Shown here piece after piece: positions 18,295 through 27,425 of a stretch of DNA of 64,000 bases. Numbering within the stretch: the first letter of the stretch is position 1; every line of letters starts with the position of its first letter. The position numbers and the translations under genes were made by a program. The DNA is from Cupriavidus agavae. GTDB taxonomy: Bacteria; Pseudomonadota; Gammaproteobacteria; Burkholderiales; Burkholderiaceae. The stretch spans positions 558,001 through 622,000 of the forward strand of contig NZ_SGXM01000002.1 of assembly GCF_004217045.1 (NCBI RefSeq), read 5' to 3'. Below the pieces are notes generated by a model. It had not been told where the DNA came from. It was given only the letters and a program-made list of their open reading frames with translations, and searched no databases.

Positions 18295-18442
18295 CCTTGC
18301 CGCCCGGTGTGACGCGCGTGATACCCTGCATCGGCCGCGCCAGTTCCTATACTGGATTGCGCCCCGCGTGCCTGCCCACGCACGCCCGCAGGTATCCGTT
18401 GTCCCATCCAACCCTGTGCATTGCATCGAAGGAGCCTGAACC

Positions 18443-19099
18443 ATGGCCATCCGCATTGGCGAAACCGCCCCCGACTTCACCGCAGACACCACCGAGGGCA
18501 AGATCAACTTCCACGAATGGATCGGCGACAGCTGGGCCATCCTGTTCTCGCATCCCAAGGACTTCACGCCCGTCTGCACCACCGAACTGGGCTACATGGC
18601 CAAGCTGAAGCCCGAGTTCGACAAGCGCAACACCAAGGTCATCGGCCTGTCGATCGATCCCGTGACCGACCACTCGCGCTGGGCCAGGGACATCGAGGAA
18701 ACGCAGGGCACGGCCGTGAACTACCCGATGATCGGCGACGCCGACCTCAACGTGGCCAAGCTCTACGACATGATCCACCCCGAGGCCAGCGGCAGCGGCC
18801 CGCGCACCGCCGTGGACAACGCCACGATCCGCGCGGTGTTCTGGATCGGCCCGGACAAGAAGGTCAAGGCGATGATGGTCTATCCGATGAGCGCCGGGCG
18901 CAATTTCGACGAGGTGCTGCGCCTGCTCGATTCGCTCCAGCTCAACGCGAAGCACACGGTGGCCACGCCCGTCAACTGGAAGCCGGGCGACGACGTGATC
19001 ATCCCGACCTCGGTCTCCGACGAGGACGCGAAGAAGAAGTATCCGGAAGGGTTCAAGACACTGAAGCCGTACCTGCGCACGGTGCAGCAGCCGAAGTAG
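18443..19099 (+). CDS. 1-Cys peroxiredoxin (Prx6/AhpC-like)
   Basis: A 218-residue peroxidase with the peroxidatic cysteine at 45 in FTPVCTTE and the conserved PxxxT/SxxC context. The C-terminal part is the long 1-Cys domain (VATPVNWKPGDDVIIPTSVSDEDAKKKYPEGF), which marks the Prx6 group rather than 2-Cys AhpC. It reduces hydrogen and organic peroxides in the cytosol. ATG 18443 is preceded by AAGGAG with eight bases between. It is a single gene; a TATACT element at 18348 could be its -10 box but no good -35 box was seen. Confidence 0.92.
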   Translation: MAIRIGETAPDFTADTTEGKINFHEWIGDSWAILFSHPKDFTPVCTTELGYMAKLKPEFDKRNTKVIGLSIDPVTDHSRWARDIEETQGTAVNYPMIGDADLNVAKLYDMIHPEASGSGPRTAVDNATIRAVFWIGPDKKVKAMMVYPMSAGRNFDEVLRLLDSLQLNAKHTVATPVNWKPGDDVIIPTSVSDEDAKKKYPEGFKTLKPYLRTVQQPK

Positions 19100-19103
19100 G
19101 AAC

Positions 19104-19124
19104 TATCCACAGCTTGCGTGGATA
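19104..19124. repeat. TATCCAC palindrome, copy 1
   Basis: TATCCAC-N7-GTGGATA directly behind the peroxiredoxin stop codon. It differs at two positions from the copy at 23559-23579. Both contain sequence close to the DnaA box TTATCCACA. Confidence 0.5.
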
Positions 19125-19248
19125 TCTGCCCTCTTGACAGCCCGCCAGGCCGCGCCGGCGCTGGATCGAGCTGGACTGCCTTTTTTTTGGGCAAACGGCA
19201 ATGCAGGGGTAATGTTGCGTTGGCGACGGATTTATGCGCACCCCCCAG

Positions 19249-19275
19249 CCCCTCTCTCGCAGCGCGGGAGAGGGG
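19249..19275. repeat. CTCTCCC-type hairpin with three-base loop
   Basis: Twelve-base stem (one T-G pair) with CCCCTCTC and GAGAGGGG arms around loop AGC, between peroxiredoxin and the convergent cheV. There is a run of eight T at 19181-19188 before it, on the peroxiredoxin side. It may help end both transcripts, but no T run follows the hairpin itself. Confidence 0.45.
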
Positions 19276-19308
19276 CGCAAGACTACCGGCAGAAGCAACG
19301 CCGATGAT

Positions 19309-20271
19309 TTACGGATGCCGCGCCAGCACCCCGCGGATCGTATCGGCCAGATCCTTCGCCAGGAACTTCGACACGTAGGCATCGGCGCCCACCTTGCGCA
19401 CGTGTTCCTCGCTGGCCTCGCCGGACAGCGACGAGTGGATGACCACGGGCAGCGATTTCAGGCGGGCATCGGCCTTGATCTTGCGCGTCAGCGTGAAGCC
19501 GTCCATCTCGGGCATTTCCAGGTCGGTCAGCACCAGTGCCACCTCGTCGCGGATCGACTTGCCCTGGCTGGCGGTCAGGTCGGCGATCTGGCCAAGCATC
19601 TCCCAGGCTTCCTGGCCGGTCTTGGTCATCACCACGGGCACGCCCATGGCCTTGAGGCCGTTCTCGATCAGGCCGCGTGCGAGCGCGGAATCGTCGGCGC
19701 ACAGGATCTTGGTGCCCGGGCGGATGGTCAGTTGCGGACCCACCGTGGACGGGTCCACATCGGGCTGGCGGGTCGGCAGCACGTCACGCAGGATCTGCTC
19801 GACGTCCAGCACCTGCACCAGGCGCGGATTGTCGCCGCCGGCATCGAGCTTGGCGATGCTGGTGACCAGGCCGCCCTTGACGCTGGTTTCGGCCGAGATG
19901 ACCTGGCTCCATTCGAGCCGCACGATTTCCTCGACGGCCTCCACCGCGAAACCCTGGGTCGAGCGCGCGTACTCGGTCACGAGCATGATGTTCAGGCCCG
20001 ACTTCGGCGTGCATTCGAGCAGGCGCGGCAAGTCGATCACCGGGATCACCTGGCCGCGGATGTCGGCCATGCCGAGGATGGACGGCTCGGCGCCCACCAC
20101 GGTGGTCACGGACGGCATGACCAGGATTTCCCGCACCTTGAATACGTTGATGCCGAACAGTTCGGACTGTCCGCTGTGGTTCGCATCGCCCAGACGGAAC
20201 AACAGCAACTCGAACTGGTTGTTGTTGGTCAGGTTGGTGCGCTCGTCGATGTCTCTCATCGCGCTGGTCAT
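19309..20271 (-). CDS. cheV: Chemotaxis coupling protein CheV
   Basis: The 320-residue protein fuses a CheW domain (about 15-170; ELFGINVFKVREIL, DIRGQVIPVIDLP) to a receiver domain (about 187-318) with acidic pair DD (193-194), phospho-acceptor Asp250 in LVLTDLEMPEMDGF and a lysine in YVSKFLAKDL. CheV couples chemoreceptors to the CheA kinase and is thought to adjust adaptation through its phosphorylation. It is isolated from other chemotaxis genes here, but a flagellar-class promoter lies before it. The first ATG (MTSAM) and the Met at codon 5 are both possible starts. Confidence 0.93.
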   Translation of the reverse strand: MTSAMRDIDERTNLTNNNQFELLLFRLGDANHSGQSELFGINVFKVREILVMPSVTTVVGAEPSILGMADIRGQVIPVIDLPRLLECTPKSGLNIMLVTEYARSTQGFAVEAVEEIVRLEWSQVISAETSVKGGLVTSIAKLDAGGDNPRLVQVLDVEQILRDVLPTRQPDVDPSTVGPQLTIRPGTKILCADDSALARGLIENGLKAMGVPVVMTKTGQEAWEMLGQIADLTASQGKSIRDEVALVLTDLEMPEMDGFTLTRKIKADARLKSLPVVIHSSLSGEASEEHVRKVGADAYVSKFLAKDLADTIRGVLARHP

Positions 20272-20707
20272 GCTGTGCTCCGCTGGCTCGGTCTATGAAT
20301 ATGGGTGTTGCCAAAGGGCTATCGGCCGCGCGGCGGCCAGCTTTAGCGGAATCGGCGCGTTGTGACGCATGGCGCGCCCCGTGCGCCCGATTCCGGCCCA
20401 CCGAGGGAAATCCCTGAGCCGCGCAAAGCACCGCCGCCCCGTGGATATTCGGCGCGGGGCATGTTGCGCATGCGCACCCGATGATGACCCGCCGCCGGGC
20501 CTCGCCTACCTTTGAGCCTCGCCAGATCCCGCCCGCCAGAGGCGCCGACCGGCACCCGGCCGTGCCTGGCCGGACACCGAGGACGAGACACCCGCACCCT
20601 TGCCGATGCCGCCGGGCGCTCCGCCCTCGCACCAGAACCACGTGAGACGAGGCTGACGCCCGATCCGTACGCGGACGCGCGCAGCGCCCCAGCAAGGAGA
20701 CAACACC
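20272..20707. other. 436-base divergent gap between cheV and the purine permease gene
   Basis: It contains the sigma-28 promoter of cheV near its left end and a perfect 12-bp palindrome TGCGCATGCGCA at 20464-20475 of unknown meaning. The permease start has AAGGAG upstream. I looked for a purine or xanthine riboswitch in the last 200 bases and saw no recognisable one. Confidence 0.5.
20319..20345 (-). promoter_or_regulatory. Sigma-28 (FliA) promoter of cheV
   Basis: On the minus strand TAAA (20345-20342), exactly 15 bases, then GCCGATAG (20326-20319). The known FliA consensus is TAAA-N15-GCCGATAA, so only the last base differs. The expected transcript start is about 40 bases before the cheV ATG. 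Confidence 0.85.
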
Positions 20708-22108
20708 ATGATCGAACAGCCCTATCCGTCGATAGCGGACGCGCAGGATGCGCAGGACGTGGCCGCCCGGCCGGCACAGGCCGGCGGCAAGCTCGACCGG
20801 TATTTCCAGATCAGCGCACGCGGCAGCACGCAGCGCCGCGAGGTAGTGGCCGGCGTCACCACCTTCATGGCCATGGTCTATGCCGTGTTCGTGGTGCCGG
20901 GCATGCTCGGCAAGGCCGGCTTCGACACCAGCGCCGTGTTCGTGGCGGTCTGCCTGACCTCCGCGTTCGGCTCGCTGCTGATGGGCCTGTGGGCCAAGCT
21001 GCCGATCGCCATCGGCTGCGCCATCTCGCTGACCGCGTTCATGGCGTTCGGCCTGGTGCTCGGGCAGAAACTGTCGCCCGCCGTGGCGCTCGGCGCGGTG
21101 TTCCTGATGGGCGTGGTGTTTACGGCGATCTCGGTGACCGGCGTGCGCTCGTGGATCCTGCGCAACCTGCCGGCTGGCGTGGCGCACGGGGCGGGTATCG
21201 GCATCGGGCTGTTCCTGCTGCTGATCGCCTCGAACGAGGTGGGCCTCGTGGTCAAGAATCCCGGTCCCGGCCTGCCCGTGGCGCTGGGCCATATCACCGC
21301 CTTTCCGGTCATGATGTCGGTGCTGGGGCTGGCCGCGATCTTCGGCCTGGAACGCCGCCGCGTGCCGGGCGGCATCCTGCTGGTCATCGTGGCGATCTCC
21401 GCGCTGGGCCTCGCGTTCGACCCGGCCGTCAAGTACACCGGCGTGTTCGCCCTGCCCTCGCTTTCGGCGCCGGGCCAGGCCTCGCTGATCGGTGCGATGG
21501 ACATCCGCGGCGCGCTCTCGGCCGCCGTGCTGCCGAGCGTGCTGGCGCTGGTCATGACCGCCGTGTTCGACGCCACGGGCACGATCCGCGCGGTGGCCGG
21601 CCAGGCCAACCAGCTCGACGCCAGCGGCCGCATCCACAACGGCGGCCGTGCGCTGACCGCCGATTCGGTCAGCTCGATCTTCTCGGCCTTCTTCGGCGGC
21701 GCCCCGGCGGCCGCCTATATCGAATCGACCGTTGGCGTGGCTGCCGGCGCGCGCACCGGCCTGGCGGCCGTGACCGTGGGCGCGCTGTTCCTCGCCGTGA
21801 TGTTCTTCTCGCCGCTGGCCGCGCTGGTACCGTCGTACGCCACGGCGCCCGCGCTGATGTACGTGGGCCTGCTGATGCTGTCGAGCGTATCGCGCCTGCA
21901 TATGGACGACCTGGTCGATTCGTTGGCCGGGCTGGTCTGCGCGGTCTTTATCGTACTGACCTGCAATATCGTCACCGGCATCATGCTGGGCTTCTGCACA
22001 CTGGTGATCGGCCGCATCGTCGCCGGTGAATGGCGCAAGCTGAATATCGGTACGGTTGCCATCGCCGTGGCACTCGCCGCGTTTTATGCCGGCGGCTGGG
22101 CGATCTGA
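20708..22108 (+). CDS. AzgA-type NCS2 purine permease
   Basis: The 466-residue membrane protein has the NCS2/AzgA features: [19 protein letters not shown] at the first helix, [17 protein letters not shown], a [13 protein letters not shown] motif (family: D-x-x-GT) and [17 protein letters not shown]. Relatives import adenine, guanine or hypoxanthine with protons. About 12-14 helices are predicted. ATG 20708 has AAGGAG eight bases before. It is a single gene with a strong terminator 57 bases downstream. Which purine it prefers cannot be read from the sequence. Confidence 0.88.
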   Translation: MIEQPYPSIADAQDAQDVAARPAQAGGKLDRYFQISARGSTQRREVVAGVTTFMAMVYAVFVVPGMLGKAGFDTSAVFVAVCLTSAFGSLLMGLWAKLPIAIGCAISLTAFMAFGLVLGQKLSPAVALGAVFLMGVVFTAISVTGVRSWILRNLPAGVAHGAGIGIGLFLLLIASNEVGLVVKNPGPGLPVALGHITAFPVMMSVLGLAAIFGLERRRVPGGILLVIVAISALGLAFDPAVKYTGVFALPSLSAPGQASLIGAMDIRGALSAAVLPSVLALVMTAVFDATGTIRAVAGQANQLDASGRIHNGGRALTADSVSSIFSAFFGGAPAAAYIESTVGVAAGARTGLAAVTVGALFLAVMFFSPLAALVPSYATAPALMYVGLLMLSSVSRLHMDDLVDSLAGLVCAVFIVLTCNIVTGIMLGFCTLVIGRIVAGEWRKLNIGTVAIAVALAAFYAGGWAI

Positions 22109-22164
22109 AAATCCGATACCGAGAACGATGTCTCCTCCACCTGGGATGACCGGTGGAATTGCAG

Positions 22165-22195
22165 CCCCCGCGCACTTTCCACGCGGGGGTTTTTT
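22165..22195 (+). terminator. Intrinsic terminator of the purine permease gene
   Basis: CCCCCGCG, nine-base loop, CGCGGGGG, then six T. A textbook rho-independent terminator. Confidence 0.92.
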
Positions 22196-22548
22196 ATTGG
22201 CGGCAGTCAGCAACATGACAAAAATATCAGGGCTGACTGGTCGCCGACGATTTCCGGCAAGGCACCGGAATGTTCCGATTAGCGACCGGAATTTCCCCAT
22301 CCAGCCGGCGCCATTGGCTTGCCCCGTTTTATCAGTCTGTTAGGATCTGACCCGGCGCATTAATCCCGCCGCCTCATTCGTGGTTGATAAAAAGGCGTTG
22401 CGACGGATTTCTGCGTTGACCGGAACTTTTTTTGCGCAATTCAGCGTTTGAATTAGGCTTTTCCGGTTTTAGTTTGTAATATTTTCGATACGCGGGCCAG
22501 ATTGCGACCACGGCAATCCGCCGCCAACCTGTAACGGGGATCTATAAA
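22196..22548. other. AT-rich leader region of the H-NS gene
   Basis: About 350 bases without a gene and clearly richer in A and T than the surroundings, with several T or A runs. A TAATAT at 22477-22482 is a fair -10 box but has no clear -35 partner. Such regions before H-NS genes often carry self-repression sites. No RNA gene was recognised. Confidence 0.5.
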
Positions 22549-22866
22549 ATGCCGACCTACAAGCAACTGCTGGCGGAAAAAGAAGCACTCGAAGCCAAGC
22601 TCAGCGAAGTTCGCGCCAATGAAGTGTCCAACGTGATCGAGCAGATTCGGCAATTGATGTCGGATTACGACCTGACCGTCGAGGATATTGCCCCGAAGCG
22701 TCGGCGCGGCCGTCCGGCCGGCGCCAATTCAGCGGCCCGCAAGGTGTCGGCACTGCCCCCGAAATACCGTGACCCGAAGAGCGGCAAGACCTGGTCGGGC
22801 CGCGGCCGCGCGCCGGCCTGGCTGGGCAAGCGCCCCGAGCGTTTCCTGATCGAACAGGAAGCCTGA
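22549..22866 (+). CDS. H-NS family nucleoid protein
   Basis: A 105-residue protein. An N-terminal coiled coil (TYKQLLAEKEALEAKLSEVR, about 3-40) should oligomerise. A basic linker follows (APKRRRGRPAG, with an RGRPAG AT-hook-like element), then the compact H-NS DNA-binding domain (about 70-98) PPKYRDPKSGKTWSGRGRAP. It is a short Burkholderiales-type H-NS paralogue that binds curved AT-rich DNA and usually silences foreign genes. It stands alone behind the AT-rich leader. Confidence 0.93.
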   Translation: MPTYKQLLAEKEALEAKLSEVRANEVSNVIEQIRQLMSDYDLTVEDIAPKRRRGRPAGANSAARKVSALPPKYRDPKSGKTWSGRGRAPAWLGKRPERFLIEQEA

Positions 22867-22892
22867 GCGCCTTGTCCTGCCGCTGCCGCCCG

Positions 22893-23477
22893 CTACCGGG
22901 CGGCAGCATTGCCCTCGCAAAGATACTCCGCACGCAAGGCCCGGAACCCCTGCTGGGTCGGTTCCGGAGCCTGCCCCACGCTCCCGTCCGCACGCCTCTG
23001 CAAACGCTGTACGCGCACCGCGCAATGCGCGGCGGCATCGTCGCGCGTATACCGGATTTCATAAGACGCATTGGCCTGCGGGATAAACGAGACGCCCACC
23101 GCGCAGCGCATTTCCTCGGCCGGCGGCGCGGCGTACGAGGTAACCGCCAGATACAGCCGCTGGCCCGTCATCACCTTGCGTTCGCGCGTGCGCGACGGCG
23201 GCTCGGGCGATTCTCCGGCCATCCCCAGATCCGAATCCCGCCCCATCGCCGCCAGTTGTTTGCCGGTGCCCGCCAATACCAGCGGCATTGGCTTGGGGCA
23301 TTTGGCGGGATCGAGCACGCTGAAGGTGGTGCGCTCGTCGGTATTGCTGACCAGCCGGACGCTGGCGAACGGCGCGTCGGAGGGCACGCGGTAGTACGCC
23401 ACGCAACCGCCCAACTGGACGGCGGCGATGGCGCCAATCATGGCAACGGCAAACCTGATCCTGCGCATAGCGGGCAT
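22893..23477 (-). CDS. Putative lipoprotein of unknown function
   Basis: A 194-residue protein with a lipoprotein signal: basic RRIRF, hydrophobic stretch and lipobox LGGC with Cys25. The mature part has four further cysteines (CPKP, MRCAV, AHCAV, YLCEG), perhaps two disulfides, and no domain that I recognise. It is convergent with the H-NS gene, 26 bases apart. ATG 23477 or the Met four codons in could be the start. Confidence 0.7.
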   Translation of the reverse strand: MPAMRRIRFAVAMIGAIAAVQLGGCVAYYRVPSDAPFASVRLVSNTDERTTFSVLDPAKCPKPMPLVLAGTGKQLAAMGRDSDLGMAGESPEPPSRTRERKVMTGQRLYLAVTSYAAPPAEEMRCAVGVSFIPQANASYEIRYTRDDAAAHCAVRVQRLQRRADGSVGQAPEPTQQGFRALRAEYLCEGNAAAR

Positions 23478-23558
23478 GAAGCGGACAATTAGGCGGCAAT
23501 GAAGCCCGAGCCTGCCGGAATCGATGCAAAGACTCGGTGGGCTGGACCACGTTGAGGA

Positions 23559-23579
23559 TATCCACAGCTTCTGTGGATA
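23559..23579. repeat. TATCCACAG palindrome, copy 2, with DnaA-box core
   Basis: TATCCACAG-N3-CTGTGGATA is a perfect inverted repeat in the gap between the lipoprotein and LysR genes. With the next base, its right arm reads TGTGGATAA, an exact DnaA box on the minus strand. A near copy stands at 19104-19124. Confidence 0.55.
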
Positions 23580-23695
23580 ATTTGCAGCTTCGGGCCGCTC
23601 TGGCCCAATTCTCGCGGCATCGCGTCGGACTGCTCAAGAATTAGGCAACCTGTTGCATGCCCCGGCCCGCGCCATACCAAACCAACGACTGTAGT

Positions 23696-24649
23696 TCACA
23701 CGCGTGGCAATCCCAAGGCGGGACTTCCCGGCGTTGCGGGCCGCGGCACTCCCGGTGGATAATCCCGCCACCGCTCGGCCAGGAAATCGACAAAGGCGCG
23801 CACGCGCTGCGGCACCAGCTTGCGCTGGGGCATGACCGCATAGATGCCGCTGTCAGCCACCGGATATTCAGGCAAAACCTGCACGAGCCGTCCCGCACGC
23901 AGGTCCTCGCAGATATGCCAGGTCGAATGCAATGCGATGCCGAAACCGGCCAACGCCGCATCGGACAGTAATTCCCCGGTATTGGCTTCCACCCGGCCGC
24001 GCACCCGCACTGCGGTCTCCCCTCCCTTGCCATCGTCGAATCGCCAGATATCGGCACGCCCCTGCGCGCCGACCAGCACCAGGCACTGATGCCGAGCCAG
24101 ATCCTCAGGCGTCTGCGGCCAGCCATGTTCGGCCAGGTATTCCGGCGAGGCGCACAGCAGCCGGCGGTTGACGGCCAGCTTGCGGGCCACGAGCGAGGAA
24201 TCGTCGAGGACGCCGATGCGGATGGCCAGGTCAAAGCCGCTGCTCACCAGATCGAGCACGTTGTCGTTGAGGTGGATGCTGACACTGAGCCCCGGATGCG
24301 TCCGGAGGAATTCCGGCAACAGCGGCGAAACATAAAGCCGGCCGAATGACGCCGAGGTCGTCAGGCGCAATGTGCCGGTTACGCCGCTCCCAGACTGCCG
24401 CAACGATCCCGCCAAGCCTTCCAGCTCCTCCACCAGCGTCCGGCCTTGCTCCGCCAGGATCGCGCCTTCGGGCGTGGCGTGCAGCCGCCGTGTGGTCCGA
24501 TGCAGCAGCCGAACCCCCAGTTCTCGCTCCAGCCGTTGCAGCCGCTGGCTGGCTACCGCCACCGACAGATCGAGGCTGCGCGCGGCGGCGCTGATCGAGC
24601 CGAGGTCCAGAACGCGCAGGAACAGCGCGATGTCGCCGAGACGTTCCAT
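23696..24649 (-). CDS. LysR-family transcriptional regulator
   Basis: A 317-residue regulator with the N-terminal helix-turn-helix (LGSISAAARSLDLSVAVASQ, residues about 16-35) and the two-lobed effector domain starting near GVTGTLRLTTSASFGR. It belongs to the group controlling efflux pumps and oxidoreductases (DsdC/AaeR-like pattern with FDLAIRIGVLDDSSLVARKL). The MFS gene starts 97 bases away in the opposite direction and is the probable target. Effector unknown. Confidence 0.9.
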   Translation of the reverse strand: MERLGDIALFLRVLDLGSISAAARSLDLSVAVASQRLQRLERELGVRLLHRTTRRLHATPEGAILAEQGRTLVEELEGLAGSLRQSGSGVTGTLRLTTSASFGRLYVSPLLPEFLRTHPGLSVSIHLNDNVLDLVSSGFDLAIRIGVLDDSSLVARKLAVNRRLLCASPEYLAEHGWPQTPEDLARHQCLVLVGAQGRADIWRFDDGKGGETAVRVRGRVEANTGELLSDAALAGFGIALHSTWHICEDLRAGRLVQVLPEYPVADSGIYAVMPQRKLVPQRVRAFVDFLAERWRDYPPGVPRPATPGSPALGLPRV

Positions 24650-24746
24650 GGATTTTCAATGCTTTCGAGAAAGTGAATCTCGATTTTCCCTGTTTTTTAG
24701 AGAATGGAAAAGGCGGAGACTGCGCCGATTCCAGATGGAGAACCCT

Positions 24747-25967
24747 ATGTCCCCCACCCAAGCCGTCCCCGCGGGCACCCGCCTGCCGGCCGCGCTCTAT
24801 GCGCTGACCGCCGGCTCGTTCGGCATCGGCTGCGCCGAATTCGTGATCATGGGCCTGCTGCTGCAGGTCTCGGCCGACCTTGGCGTCAGCATCGCCGCCG
24901 CCGGCATGCTGGTGTCCGGCTACGCGCTCGGCGTCTTTGCCGGCGCGCCCATCCTGACGCTGCTCACGCGCGGCATGCCGCGCAAGGCCGTGCTGATGGG
25001 CCTGATGGCAATCTACACGATCGGCAACGCGGCGTGCGCGCTGGCGCCCGACTACACCACGCTGATGATCGCCCGCGTGCTGACCTCGCTGACACACGGC
25101 ACGTTCTTCGGCGTCGGCGCCGTGGTGGCCACCAGCCTGGTGCCGCCGAACCGCCGCGCCTCGGCCATCTCGATCATGTTCTCGGGCCTCACGCTGGCCA
25201 CGCTGCTCGGCATGCCCGCCGGCGCCTGGCTCGGGCTGCACGCCGGCTGGCGCGCCACGTTCTGGGCCATGACCGCCATCGGCGTGGTCTCGTTCGCCGT
25301 GATCGCGCTGTTCGTGCAGTCCAGCCGCGACAACAGCAAGCCGCCGCGCCTGGCCGACGAACTCCGCACCATCGTGCGGCCGCAGGTGCAACTCGGCCTG
25401 CTGATGACCGTGCTGCAGTCGATGGGCGTGTTCGCCGTGATCACCTATATCCAGCCGCTGCTGACACGCGTTACCGGATTTGGAGAAAGTGCGGTGTCAC
25501 CGATCCTGCTGCTGTTTGGCGCGGGCATGATCGTCGGCAACCTGCTGGGCGGCCGCATGGCGGACCGCCGCCCGACCGGCGCCCTGCTCGGCGCGCTGCT
25601 GGCCCTGGCGCTGGTGCTCGCCACGATGACCCTGGTGACGCATGTCCCCGCCGGCATGGTGGGCTTCGTCGGGCTGCTCGGCGTGGCGGCGTTTGCCACG
25701 GTCTCGCCGCTGCAACTGCGCGTGCTGCGCCACGCCCAGGGCGCAGGTCAGAATCTGGCGTCGAGCTTCAACATCGCCGCGTTCAACCTCGGCAATGGAC
25801 TGGGTGCCTGGCTCGGCGGCGTGGTGGTGGAACGCGGCCTGGGTCTCGGGGCGCTGCCCTGGATTGCCGCTCTGGCACCGCTGGCCGCGCTTGGCATTGC
25901 GCTGCTGGCCGTGCGCCTGGAACGGCGCGGCACCGGGCAACCGACCTACCATCTCGACGCCGCTTGA
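24747..25967 (+). CDS. MFS transporter, DHA1/AraJ-like
   Basis: The 406-residue protein has twelve helices with the GCAEFVIMGLLLQVSADLGV opening typical of the AraJ/YdhP sugar-efflux and drug-efflux branch, and a motif-A loop LLTRGMPRKAVLMG. ATG 24747 is preceded by GGAG with six bases between; ATG 24735 in frame is an alternative. It is divergent from the LysR regulator and probably under its control. Substrate unknown. Confidence 0.85.
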   Translation: MSPTQAVPAGTRLPAALYALTAGSFGIGCAEFVIMGLLLQVSADLGVSIAAAGMLVSGYALGVFAGAPILTLLTRGMPRKAVLMGLMAIYTIGNAACALAPDYTTLMIARVLTSLTHGTFFGVGAVVATSLVPPNRRASAISIMFSGLTLATLLGMPAGAWLGLHAGWRATFWAMTAIGVVSFAVIALFVQSSRDNSKPPRLADELRTIVRPQVQLGLLMTVLQSMGVFAVITYIQPLLTRVTGFGESAVSPILLLFGAGMIVGNLLGGRMADRRPTGALLGALLALALVLATMTLVTHVPAGMVGFVGLLGVAAFATVSPLQLRVLRHAQGAGQNLASSFNIAAFNLGNGLGAWLGGVVVERGLGLGALPWIAALAPLAALGIALLAVRLERRGTGQPTYHLDAA

Positions 25968-26081
25968 TACGGGTCAACGAGAGGACGGCCGAACTTCCAC
26001 ATGATGATGCCCGCATGACGCGGGCGTGCTCCGGTTCATAGCAACACCAGGCCCCTGCGCATCGACGCCCTGCCGCACGCC

Positions 26082-26936
26082 TTGTGCTACGCCTTGTCCC
26101 GGTCGCCCGCCATGTTCGATGAAAACCTGCTCTACCAGCGCATCCAGCACGACTTTCCGCTACATGCGCGTCCCTATCTCCGCACCGGCGAGGCGTTCGG
26201 CCTTGCCGAACACACCGTCCTGAGCCTGCTGGCGCGCGATGTCGGCTGCGGCCGCATCAGCCGCATCGGCGCCGTGTTCGCGCCCAATACCATCGGCGCC
26301 AGCACCGTCGCCGGGCTGGCCATCCCCGTGGCGCGGCTCGAACGCGTGGTCGAGCGCATCAACAACGATCCCGCCATCAGCCAGAGCCACGTGCGCGACG
26401 GCCATCGCTACAACCTCTGGTTCGTGGCGGGCGCGCGGGAGCGCCGGCAGCTCGACGGCGTGCTGGCCGCCATCGCGGCCGACGTCGGCCAGAAGCCGAT
26501 CGACCTGCCGCTGGAACGTGAGTACCGCGCCGACCTGGGCCTGCCGCTGGCCGAAACGCTCCGGCGGCTCGCGGCGTGGCGCCAGTCCGGCGTGATCCGC
26601 CGCTTCGGCGCCATCCTGCGCCATCGCCATTTCGGCTATACCCACAACGTGATGTGTGTCTGGAACCTGCCCGATGCGCGCGTAGACGCCATCGGCAACC
26701 GGCTGGCGCACGTGCCCTACGTCACGATGTGCTTCCGCCGGCCACGCCGGCTGCCGTCCTGGCAGTTCAACCTGTTCGCCATGGTCCACGCACGCAGCGA
26801 ACTCGAACTGCGCGCCACGCTGGCACGCTTCAGTGCCATGAACGAACTGGCCGATGCGCCCGGTGCGGTGCTGCGCGCCAGCCACTGCTACAAGCAGCGC
26901 GGCACGCACTACGGCAGCGTCATGCCGGAGTTCTAG
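26082..26936 (+). CDS. NirDL-like siroheme decarboxylase (AhbA/AhbB, Lrp/AsnC-type fold)
   Basis: The 284-residue protein consists of two consecutive AsnC-type modules. The first (about 15-150) has GRISRIGAVFAPNTIG and the HRYNLWFVAG strand; the second (about 150-284) has GVIRRFGAILRHRHFGYTHNVM and TMCFRRPRRLPSWQFNLFAMVH. This pair of motifs is that of NirD-L fusions, which remove two acetate side chains from siroheme in haem d1 synthesis for cd1 nitrite reductase. Single-domain Lrp regulators lack it, and there is no normal Lrp DNA-binding helix. It faces the anaerobic ubiquinone genes, supporting a low-oxygen role. No other nir gene is in the window. An inner Met at 26112 may be the real start. 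Confidence 0.75.
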   Translation: MCYALSRSPAMFDENLLYQRIQHDFPLHARPYLRTGEAFGLAEHTVLSLLARDVGCGRISRIGAVFAPNTIGASTVAGLAIPVARLERVVERINNDPAISQSHVRDGHRYNLWFVAGARERRQLDGVLAAIAADVGQKPIDLPLEREYRADLGLPLAETLRRLAAWRQSGVIRRFGAILRHRHFGYTHNVMCVWNLPDARVDAIGNRLAHVPYVTMCFRRPRRLPSWQFNLFAMVHARSELELRATLARFSAMNELADAPGAVLRASHCYKQRGTHYGSVMPEF

Positions 26937-26972
26937 CAGGTCGACGCGCCGCCGCTGCCACCGCCACCGCCG

Positions 26973-27425
26973 CTACGCCGGACGCGGCTCCGGGAACAGC
27001 AGCGTCAGGCGCCGCGCGAGCGGGCCGAGCCAGTCGGGCCGGGGCGCGGCATCGAGCCAGTACTTCACTTCGAGCCCCAGCGCCGTATCGCCCCGGATCG
27101 ACAGCCGCCGCTGGAAGAACAGCGTATCGGTGTCGGCGTCGCCGCTGATCAGGTGCAGGTAGCTCAGCGCGCCGGCATGCAGCGTCAGGTCGGTGCCGGC
27201 ACCATCGAACGGCCCCATCCGGAACTGTCCATCGCGGCAGTGGAAGCGGACCTCCAGACCCATGTCGTCGACGGTCAGCGAGAACGTGCGGCCATCGAGC
27301 GCCTCAGGCGGTTCGAGCCAGCCGGCCCGGCGCATCGCCTCCAGGGCCACCACCAGCGGGGCGGCACGCAGCGGTGCCGGCAGGCGCCGGTTCACGCGCG
27401 TCACCAGCGTATTGATCAACGTCAT
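26973..27425 (-). CDS. ubiT: UbiT, SCP2-domain lipid-binding accessory factor
   Basis: The 150-residue protein has one SCP2-like sterol/lipid-binding domain (about 40-135; TFSLTVDDMGLEVRFHCRDG, ADTDTLFFQRRLSIRGDTALGL). UbiT (YhbT) is required for ubiquinone synthesis without oxygen, together with UbiU and UbiV. Its start overlaps the ubiV stop in an ATGA arrangement, which shows translational coupling. The FFQRRLxIxGDTxLGLxxK tail is the family hallmark. Confidence 0.88.
   Translation of the reverse strand: MTLINTLVTRVNRRLPAPLRAAPLVVALEAMRRAGWLEPPEALDGRTFSLTVDDMGLEVRFHCRDGQFRMGPFDGAGTDLTLHAGALSYLHLISGDADTDTLFFQRRLSIRGDTALGLEVKYWLDAAPRPDWLGPLARRLTLLFPEPRPA

Noticed and set aside
20480..20707. 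Purine or xanthine riboswitch before the purine permease gene
   Set aside because: No conserved aptamer core was recognised by eye; a covariance search with known purine and NMT1 models would be decisive.
19223..22415. Near-identical 16-base words (GCGACGGATTT-A/C-TGCG) at 19223 and 22400
   Set aside because: Only two copies, without symmetry or a constant position relative to genes; chance cannot be excluded.
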